Positions 7,681 to 13,350 of a stretch of 18,047 nucleotides of DNA are shown here, in pieces. A program made the position numbers and the translations under genes. This DNA is from Candidatus Hodarchaeota archaeon (GTDB lineage: Archaea; Asgardarchaeota; Heimdallarchaeia; Hodarchaeales; YT1-057). The notes beneath the pieces were generated by a model, which saw nothing but the letters and a program-made list of their open reading frames with translations, was not told the origin of the DNA and did not search any database. Within the stretch, counting starts at the first letter, position 1, and every line of letters starts with the position of its first letter. The stretch spans positions 1-18,047 of the forward strand of contig JAEOTI010000496.1 of the NCBI GenBank assembly GCA_016839955.1, written 5' to 3'.

Positions 7681-8282
7681 AAGAAAAAGAGCTTAGATAC
7701 AAAGTTCGGGAATATTTTGAAGAAAAGGGGTTTGTGGTAGAAGAAGAAGTTTGGTTTGACATGACAATTCCAGAAAAGGCGACACATAGTAGATTTCTCC
7801 GTGTATTTCGTATAGACCTTTTGGTAACAACTCCTCATAAAGCACAAATTGGTGTTGAATGCAAAACGGTAAAAGACGCCTTTGATTTTCGAAAAATTCT
7901 AACAGGTTTAGGTCAATCCTTTCTTTATGCAAGAATATTTGGTTGGAGTTTTCTTGCCTTAGAAGTCAATGAGGAATGGTTAGAAAATAGGAGGGAAATG
8001 TTCAAACGTGTTTGGTTGACAAATCCAAGTAGAGAACTAGGGTTTGGTGTTTTGTTTATTAGGGAGGATGTTGTTCAAATTGAACTCCCTCTTTTTAGAC
8101 AACCGCTTGCTGACACCCACTTCATGAGGACAAAGACGAATGAGGGAAAATGCTGGAGATGTAACATGGAGGAATCTATCTTAATTAATATTGAAAAACC
8201 CCCCTTCAAGATCTGTAGACCGTGCTATGATGCAAGGTTGTGGTATGACCAATTTTCCGAAGATTGGCAAAAACTTACATAG
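7677..8282 (+). CDS. Predicted PD-(D/E)XK nuclease with C-terminal zinc finger
   Basis: A 201-residue protein from ATG 7677. The core resembles Holliday-junction-resolvase or Mrr-like restriction folds: an N-terminal helix (KVREYFEEKGF), RIDLLV with D47, GVECKTV with E61-x-K63, then a helix/strand pair containing ILTGLGQSFLYARIFGW, where the GLGQ-x-LLY pattern is common in this superfamily. The C-terminus holds C159-x2-C162 and C180-x2-C183 (CWRCN ... CRPCYDARLW), a treble-clef-like zinc finger probably binding DNA or a partner. The start is chosen because GGAG at 7667-7670 lies 6 nt upstream; in-frame ATG 7665 and TTG 7599 are alternatives without a good SD. It comes 190 nt after the previous nuclease gene, same strand. 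Its biological target is unknown. Confidence 0.7.
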   Translation: MKEKELRYKVREYFEEKGFVVEEEVWFDMTIPEKATHSRFLRVFRIDLLVTTPHKAQIGVECKTVKDAFDFRKILTGLGQSFLYARIFGWSFLALEVNEEWLENRREMFKRVWLTNPSRELGFGVLFIREDVVQIELPLFRQPLADTHFMRTKTNEGKCWRCNMEESILINIEKPPFKICRPCYDARLWYDQFSEDWQKLT

Positions 8283-8298
8283 AAAAGCGTGAAATGCT

Positions 8299-8592
8299 TC
8301 ACTTCGTCAATAATCGTTGAGATTCGTCAGCTGCATATAGGAGTCTATCAACCAAACTGAGATAACCAATAAACATTAACCTATGCCGAAAATAAAAACG
8401 TCCTTTTAGAGCTCTGGTACAATCCAAAAAACTAACTCATGATTCAACCAATTTTTGATCCAAATTTTCTCCTGGTAAAATCTCCACTTCTTGGCCATCG
8501 TCCCGAATGATTGCAACAGCATACCCTGCTTTGCGTGATTTTTCTAATAACTCCCGATATGATAAAAAGTCAAAAATTGAATGTACTCTGAG
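8299..8592 (-). pseudogene. Degenerate minus-strand gene remnant interrupted by TGA
   Basis: One reading frame covers 98 codons with a single internal TGA at 8437-8439. The first part includes FDFLSYRELLEKSRKAGYAV, then AIIRDDGQEVEILPGENLD. After the TGA it continues in frame with FLDCTRALKGRFYFRHRLMF, then IGYLSLVDRLLYAADES, and a final stop. Both halves look like real protein (amphipathic helices, DDG turn), but there is no start codon before the first half and an upstream in-frame stop at 8593-8595. I do not recognise the family. The second half could be a short gene of its own starting at a TTG, but no ribosome site supports this. Confidence 0.4.
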
Positions 8593-8747
8593 TCAGCTAT
8601 CTTCTCGAGTGTGTCGAGAACGAGAAATGAAATTGTGAGAGAGAAATAATCCGTTTACTATTTTGTGAATATATAATAAGAACACCTAAATGCACTGCAA
8701 GTGATGGTGAGACCCCTCCTGTCCTCAGTATTATCTTAGAAGACAAT

Positions 8748-8987
8748 TTACTCGAAGACATTTCTTTCTCCCAAATCCTTACTAAGTCTATTCAGGTTCT
8801 GATACGACCACACCGAGTCTAAAGTGAACTCAATGGTATAAATAACGTTAGACGAGGAGATATGGGTCTCTACTTCAAATGTAGAGAGAATGGTGGGCAA
8901 AAATTCCTCGTAGAAGCACTCAACTGTTGAATGGCACAATAAACATAGACCGCAATCAAGCACATAGGATGAATCCGCTCTCTCCAG
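8748..8987 (-). CDS. Doubtful small Cys-rich protein or gene fragment
   Basis: An open frame of 79 residues if read from a CTG at 8985-8987, which sits 4 nt after a strong AAGGAGG (minus strand, 8992-8998); a GTG at 8961-8963 is the conventional alternative but is far from that site. The N-terminus contains DCGLCLLCHSTVEC, a cysteine cluster that could bind metal, followed by a sequence of mixed strand/helix character without a known motif. It ends just before the decayed stretch at 8299-8592, so it may be the surviving beginning of the same dead gene, although the frames differ. Possibly spurious. Confidence 0.25.
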   Translation of the reverse strand: MERADSSYVLDCGLCLLCHSTVECFYEEFLPTILSTFEVETHISSSNVIYTIEFTLDSVWSYQNLNRLSKDLGERNVFE

Positions 8988-9104
8988 GTGTCCTCCTTCT
9001 CAACAGTTTTGTTAAGGGAGTATAGCAAAAACTTTCAAAATAATTCTAATGAGTGGGAATTTTTTCGTAACTCTTTTATTGTTTGTCTGTTTCATATAAC
9101 TTGA

Positions 9105-9128
9105 CCTCCTATTACATCATTCAGGAGG
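9105..9128 (+). promoter_or_regulatory. Hairpin that could mask the SD of the 9140 gene
   Basis: CCTCCT at 9105-9110 is exactly complementary to AGGAGG at 9123-9128, the ribosome site of the 9140 gene, with a 12 nt loop between. In the mRNA this 6-bp G/C-rich stem would hide the SD. If transcription starts upstream of 9105, translation could be gated by this stem; if it starts inside, the stem is absent. Confidence 0.4.
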
Positions 9129-9139
9129 AGGAATAGTGG

Positions 9140-10078
9140 ATGATAAGACCAATCTATATTACTTTAACTAGACAAGATATAAAAAAAATAGTTAAGGAAA
9201 TCTCAAATCCAGATTTAGCCAACATTGTGGGAAAATGGAAACCATATTTGAAACCTGTAAGAAAAAGAAGACCAAAAGAAAATACAATTTTTTTAGCAAT
9301 GATTAATCTAAATGGGGATAACACAATTAGTCTAAGCGAAGAACAATATTATGAACTTACTGAATGGAGAAACTATTGTGAAGCTAGGAAAGTGCGAAAT
9401 TGGAAATCATTAGCTAAAGTTCAATGGTCTTCATTATCAGGAAAAAAAGAAGAAGAATTAAAGACCGAAATAAGAGACAAATTAACTAGCAAAGTTGAAT
9501 TCCTTAAGAATTTGCCAAATCCTGATTATTATAATTTAAGCATTAAGTTAATTGCAGGTGAAAAAGAATTATGGATAACATTAGAGTTTGTAAATAGTCC
9601 GAGACCTGTTGAAGAATGGTCAACTAATGAACAGAGGATTATATGGAGAGAAATATTACAAATCTCTCGGATAAGAGCGAAAGTAACTAAATCTTCTAGA
9701 CAATTAAAACTCTCTGGAAGAAAAGGTAATCTAAAACTTATTTTTGAAAATATATTAATAGATTACTTTACTGATCTAAACCCTAGAGGGTTAGAGGAGT
9801 CGAAAAATGTTACCACTGAGGATATTTCACGTTATTTACAAGATATTGAGAGTGAAAGAATTAAAGATGAAATAATGGAATTAACATTAGATACAAATCT
9901 TCCTGGTATCGAAACAATTATTATTGAAGTTAAAGATTTCAGTTCAGCAAAGGTAAGCCTGAGAGAAAGATACAATATTGATTTAGACGTCACAGTTCCC
10001 ATACGAATAGAATCTTATAGAGCTATACTGGAGAAAGATAAAAAACCTGTTGTAAAGGAGCGAAAGGCCACTGATTAA
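9140..10078 (+). CDS. Hypothetical protein, first gene of a two-gene module
   Basis: A 312-residue, Lys/Glu-rich, largely hydrophilic protein with no recognised domain, signal peptide or membrane segment. A basic patch KPVRKRRPKE lies at about 38-47, and strands such as LSIKLIAGEKELWITLEF (133-150) and IETIIIEVKDF (254-264) suggest an alpha/beta protein. The start is well supported by GGAGGAGG 8 nt upstream. Its stop overlaps the likely non-ATG start of the zinc-ribbon nuclease gene that follows, so the two are probably made together and may form a complex. Very AT-rich codon use, like its partner. A DNA-recognition, specificity or toxin-control subunit are all possible; none is shown by the sequence. 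Confidence 0.75.
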   Translation: MIRPIYITLTRQDIKKIVKEISNPDLANIVGKWKPYLKPVRKRRPKENTIFLAMINLNGDNTISLSEEQYYELTEWRNYCEARKVRNWKSLAKVQWSSLSGKKEEELKTEIRDKLTSKVEFLKNLPNPDYYNLSIKLIAGEKELWITLEFVNSPRPVEEWSTNEQRIIWREILQISRIRAKVTKSSRQLKLSGRKGNLKLIFENILIDYFTDLNPRGLEESKNVTTEDISRYLQDIESERIKDEIMELTLDTNLPGIETIIIEVKDFSSAKVSLRERYNIDLDVTVPIRIESYRAILEKDKKPVVKERKATD

Positions 10079-11435
10079 AAAAAGTATAATAGATAACTAT
10101 TCCACTTTTTTTTCCAATATTACAACTGATAAACGAAAAATAAAACTTAGTGATTTACGTAGGAATTTACACGAAGAATTAGTTGAAGAATTATGTAAAG
10201 AAGAATATATTGAAAAAGAAGACAATTGGGAATGTGTCGAATGTGGCTCAAAGATTAAACTACCAGATCCTAGGTGCACAAAATGTGGGGAGATAAAAAT
10301 ACGCAATAATAACTACTTTTTATATCAAACTACTAAATTTCAGAAGCAGATTATTGATCTAATAACAACTACTTTACATAAGATGAAGTGGAAATATAAA
10401 AAAAATGAATTCTTTTTTAGCAAGGATAGAAAATTAAAAGTTATTTTTAAAGAAGCAGATTTAACTGAAAGGGAATTTTTCGCTGATATAGGGGAAAGTT
10501 TATTACATAACATCTACTGGTTAGTCATATTTTGCAGTAACTCTTCTCCTTTCCCAGAAAAATGGGCAAAAAATATCGGTATTACTGTAAAGGTCATTCC
10601 AGCTTCAAATATTCCAATCACTCTATCAAATTTGGATCACTTTTTTTCTGATTTATTTGATAAAAAACCAAAAAAATCAGTTTTACGAGAAGCTTTCATG
10701 TATGAATTACTGAATCAAGAGATTAAACATTCTGATACAATGATCAAACAAATTTTAGAAGAACTAGACCTTTATACGGTTTCAGATCTATTAATGTACG
10801 CAATTCAAAGTAGAAGTATTTTGTCTTCTGAAGGAACAAAGCAAAAAACAGGAATTACATTCGATCGCGTATTTGGTGCATTATTTGCATCTTTTATTAA
10901 TCCTGATTGCGCAAGTATAGGAGGAAGTGGTAATCCAGATGTTATAACGGTCTTTAATTATCCTAGTATAGATAAAAAGAGTGATCTTATGTATATTTCC
11001 CTCAAAACATCTAAAGACGAGCTTTTTGTTTCAAAAAGAGATGTAGATGAAGTTTGTGGACATTTACGAACGTTATTGCAAGCTGAGAGTACAAATCTAA
11101 GACATTATTCAATTTCACATTTAATATTTGTTAAACCTTCCTTTAGAAATGAGAAAAATTTACTTACTTTTTCACAGGAAATTAGAGAGAGAATAGGAAG
11201 AGACATTCAAATCCATTATATTGCATCCCAAGTCATTGCTCAATATATACTCCAATTAAGAAAAGCTTTAGCAGATTCATACATTATTACAACTTTAGAC
11301 TTCTTAAATTTCTTGAAAAAAGTAAATAATCATTTGATAAAAGAGATAAAAACAGTTGATATATTTTTTGATAATCTAAAAAAGAGTAGAAAAAGTCATT
11401 TGAAAGATGAAATAAGATCTGTTATGAAAAAGTGA
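10071..11435 (+). CDS. Zinc-ribbon, PD-(D/E)XK-like nuclease with probable non-ATG start
   Basis: The first ATG of this frame is at 10383, but coding continues upstream to 10056 without a stop, and a strong AAAGGAG (10054-10060) precedes a CTG at 10071 by 10 nt (ATT 10074 is the alternative). This gives 454 residues rather than 350. The restored N-terminus carries a zinc ribbon, C55-x2-C58-x10-C69-x2-C72 (CVECGSK ... CTKCGE). The C-terminal half has a nuclease-like core: GITFDRVFGALFASF helix, GGSGNPDVITVF with PD at 289-290, then MYISLKTSKDE with S310-L-K312, where Ser stands in the usual Glu position, and possible substitute acidic residues at 317 and 326-327. A similar Ser-x-Lys arrangement with a displaced Glu occurs in Cfr10I/NgoMIV-type enzymes. 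It is coupled to the 9140 gene by an 8 nt overlap. Confidence 0.66.
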   Translation: MIKKSIIDNYSTFFSNITTDKRKIKLSDLRRNLHEELVEELCKEEYIEKEDNWECVECGSKIKLPDPRCTKCGEIKIRNNNYFLYQTTKFQKQIIDLITTTLHKMKWKYKKNEFFFSKDRKLKVIFKEADLTEREFFADIGESLLHNIYWLVIFCSNSSPFPEKWAKNIGITVKVIPASNIPITLSNLDHFFSDLFDKKPKKSVLREAFMYELLNQEIKHSDTMIKQILEELDLYTVSDLLMYAIQSRSILSSEGTKQKTGITFDRVFGALFASFINPDCASIGGSGNPDVITVFNYPSIDKKSDLMYISLKTSKDELFVSKRDVDEVCGHLRTLLQAESTNLRHYSISHLIFVKPSFRNEKNLLTFSQEIRERIGRDIQIHYIASQVIAQYILQLRKALADSYIITTLDFLNFLKKVNNHLIKEIKTVDIFFDNLKKSRKSHLKDEIRSVMKK

Positions 11436-11440
11436 TATAA

Positions 11441-11611
11441 TTCAGTAGGGGAATACCAACAGATGGAGCTGATACCGAGAATCTTGAGAATCTGTTGGAA
11501 TGTCTTCCAAAACTATCAAGTGTTTTCTCACAAACATTCATGATTACCCATCACGGCTTAGCTCAAGAGAAAGCAAATAACATCATTGAGGTTACTCACT
11601 CGAAGGGATAA
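11441..11611 (+). pseudogene. Truncated C-terminus of an SMC/Rad50-like ABC ATPase
   Basis: A 56-codon stretch ending in TAA at 11609. It begins within the D-loop region (PTDGADTENLENLLECLPKL) and continues FSQTFMITHHGLAQEKANNI. This is the C-terminal end of SMC/Rad50-type ATPases: D-loop, helix, hydrophobic strand, then the switch (H-loop) histidine in ITHH. The Walker B strand that should come immediately before is replaced by unrelated sequence 5 nt after the stop of the nuclease gene. There is no start codon. It is a remnant of a gene once upstream of the GHKL ATPase, truncated when the 9140/10071 pair arrived or by deletion. Confidence 0.62.
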
Positions 11612-11657
11612 AGTCTGGTCAATTCAGGCGGGATTGAATAATTAGGAGGTTGTGAAA

Positions 11658-12065
11658 ATGACAGAAACGGGGTTTGATCTAAACATTGAATCAATTCTAG
11701 AAGATTGGGAAGTATATCATGCCCTGAGAGAAGTAATTGCCAATGCTATCGACGAACATATGCTAACGGATTCTGACGGTATCAAGATTTTCAGGGATAA
11801 AGATGGTAAATATCACATTCGTGATTTTGGAAGGGGATTAAAGTATGAACATTTAACCCAGAACGAAGACGAGGAAAAAATTCACCACGAACATACAATA
11901 GGGAAATTCGGTATTGGCTTGAAGGACGCTCTTGCCACGTTTCATCGAAAAGGAGTCGAAGTCTCAATTAAGTCAAAATTTGGAGACTTAAGGACTGGAT
12001 TATCTCCAAAAGCTGGTTTTGATGATATTTATACTTTACATGCTTATAGGAGAGAAAACTATTGA
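11658..12065 (+). CDS. GHKL (HSP90/MutL-like) ATPase, N-terminal part of a frameshifted gene
   Basis: The N-terminal ATPase domain of a GHKL protein. Counting from GTG 11652, the N-box is ALREVIANAIDEH with E27, N31 and D34; the G1 box is DFGRGL (58-63); the G2 box is GKFGIGLKDAL (84-94). These bind Mg-ATP in MutL, HSP90 and MORC relatives. ATG 11658 is preferred as start because AGGAGG ends 8 nt before it; GTG 11652 is too close. The frame hits a TGA at 12063-12065 in the middle of what should be a ~435-residue protein; the rest continues in the +1 frame (next entry). The AGGAGAG at 12048-12054 lies just before the break. GHKL ATPases beside restriction-modification genes are known and related to MORC proteins. 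Confidence 0.7.
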   Translation: MTETGFDLNIESILEDWEVYHALREVIANAIDEHMLTDSDGIKIFRDKDGKYHIRDFGRGLKYEHLTQNEDEEKIHHEHTIGKFGIGLKDALATFHRKGVEVSIKSKFGDLRTGLSPKAGFDDIYTLHAYRRENY

Positions 12066-12969
12066 AACACCCCCATATGGTGAGGTTCTGGGAAAATCGG
12101 GGAAGATTGGGAGAATTTACATTAATGGTGTACGGGTTGCGGAAGAGGAAAACTATCTGTTCAGTTATAACATAACCTCTTTGACTAAAAAAATCAAGAA
12201 GGCGTTAAATCGTGAACGTAGTAATGTTGGTCGCTCAACCTATTCTGATCGAGTGATTCAAATTTTAAAAACGTGTGAGAGCTTTGAGGTTGCTAATAAC
12301 TTAGTGAATGATCTTAAGAATTTCTCTTTAGGGACAATGCACGATGAGGTCAAGAGACTCGATGTTCAGAATCATGCTGTCAAAATTTTGAATTCTCAAG
12401 AAGATGTGGTATTTTTAACGCCAGAGGAAGCGACTGAGAAACCAATGATGGTTGATGAAGCTAAGAGAGCTATCTACAACATTATTTTCATTCCAGAGAC
12501 TTTGAGGAACAAGATAAGGGGAGAAAAAGGTATATCTGGGAACGTAATTCGAGATTTAGATGAATTTGCTGTTGAATATTCTGATAGCTTTGAATATGAC
12601 TTTGTTGATATAGATCAACTTGATTCAGGAGAGAAGTCAATTTTTCTCTCAAAAAAGCAAATATTTGATTTAATTGGGGGAAAACCGACCTCTTTCCACG
12701 AAATCAAAATTTCTGAGACAATGAAGAAAGATTTAACGACATTTCAAGATGCGGACGGTGTATATGAAAGAAGTACTAAATCAATAATTATTAAACGTTC
12801 ACAACTACGAAATTTAGAAGATTTCTGTAGCACTTTGCTACATGAAACATGTCATGCAATCAGTGACAAAGAAGACGTTACTAGGGGATTTGAATTGGAA
12901 TTAACCAGATTATTAGGCTGTATTACAGTAAAAGCATTGTTAAAAAAAATGATTAAGGGGAATACTTAA
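12019..12969 (+). CDS. GHKL ATPase continuation with C-terminal HExxH metallopeptidase-like motif
   Basis: The second half of the frameshifted GHKL protein, in the +1 frame; the ATG at 12019 is probably not a real start. Genuine homology seems to begin around nucleotide 12055 (ETPPYGEVLGKSGKIGRIYI) and includes FSYNITSLTKKIKKALNRER (48-67 of this frame), the transducer-like region that follows the ATPase domain. The C-terminus carries LLHETCHAISD (HETCH at 275-279, nt 12841-12855), a zinc-metallopeptidase HExxH, with E292/E294 in FELEL as possible third ligands. The combination suggests an ATP-gated clamp with a protease or zinc-site domain. It ends 81 nt before the restriction-methyltransferase gene on the same strand. 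With the upstream part it is one gene that is broken, or that needs a frameshift to be read. Confidence 0.62.
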   Translation: MMIFILYMLIGEKTIETPPYGEVLGKSGKIGRIYINGVRVAEEENYLFSYNITSLTKKIKKALNRERSNVGRSTYSDRVIQILKTCESFEVANNLVNDLKNFSLGTMHDEVKRLDVQNHAVKILNSQEDVVFLTPEEATEKPMMVDEAKRAIYNIIFIPETLRNKIRGEKGISGNVIRDLDEFAVEYSDSFEYDFVDIDQLDSGEKSIFLSKKQIFDLIGGKPTSFHEIKISETMKKDLTTFQDADGVYERSTKSIIIKRSQLRNLEDFCSTLLHETCHAISDKEDVTRGFELELTRLLGCITVKALLKKMIKGNT

Positions 12970-13050
12970 AAAAAAGATGATTATATTATATGAAGAAAAA
13001 CTATTGAGATATCTAATCATGTATTATTGAACCAAGGGTGGTAAGGTGTT

Positions 13051-13350
13051 TTGAAAGGGTATTATGAACAGCATTTGGAAGAATTTGTTGACTATGTAAG
13101 AAAGAATATGAAAGGTTATGAAAAAGGAGAAGCTCAACTGTTTTTGGAACGATTATTCCAAGCATTTGGGCACAAAGGTATATTAGAAATAGGTGCAGGT
13201 CTTGAAGCAAGGATTAGAATTGATAGAACGACGAAATTTTGCGATTTACTCTGGCCTGGTCGAGTCTTAATAGAAATGAAATCAAAAGGGGAAATACTTT
13301 CAGATCATTTCAGTCAAGCAAAAACGTATTGGGATGGACTTATACAATAA
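13051..13350 (+). CDS. Type IIG restriction enzyme, N-terminal nuclease domain (MmeI-like), split from its methyltransferase
   Basis: A 99-residue frame holding the endonuclease domain of an MmeI-type single-chain restriction-modification enzyme. EKGEAQLFLERLFQAFG (24-40) matches the conserved first helix, and D65 in KFCDLLWPG, then E75-x-K77 in VLIEMKSKG give a D-x9-E-x-K site, the same spacing as the D70/E80/K82 site of MmeI. SQAKTYWDGL follows. The start is TTG 13051 after GGGTGG/AAGGTG; an in-frame TAA at 13042 rules out earlier starts. The frame ends in tandem TAA codons at 13348, and the rest of the enzyme continues in the next frame from an overlapping ATG at 13334. Either a disabling frameshift or a natural split into nuclease and methyltransferase subunits. 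Confidence 0.7.
   Translation: MKGYYEQHLEEFVDYVRKNMKGYEKGEAQLFLERLFQAFGHKGILEIGAGLEARIRIDRTTKFCDLLWPGRVLIEMKSKGEILSDHFSQAKTYWDGLIQ

Larger units (their letters stand above)
8283..9139. other. 857-bp region of decayed or doubtful coding sequence
   Basis: There is no intact plus-strand gene. The minus strand has coding-like stretches at 8299-8592 and 8748-8987 (listed separately), in different frames and separated by about 155 bases with stops in all useful frames. This looks like a scar from an older gene or genes. The last ~35 bases hold the SD hairpin of the next gene. Confidence 0.5.

Noticed and set aside
7535..7932. Three minus-strand open frames opposite the zinc-finger nuclease.
   Set aside because: They mirror the nuclease coding strand and have low-complexity Phe/Ser-rich translations typical of antisense reading.
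8291..8301. GAAATGCTTCA occurs here and again at 17615-17625.
   Set aside because: Dozens of shared 11-mers are expected by chance in a window of this size; the copies have no common context.
10097..10306. Minus-strand open frame of 69 codons.
   Set aside because: It is antisense to the zinc-ribbon region of the 10071 gene, whose plus-strand reading contains four correctly spaced Cys and has a ribosome site.
11652..11654. GTG as start of the GHKL gene.
   Set aside because: Only 2 nt separate it from the AGGAGG site; the ATG two codons later has a normal 8 nt spacing.
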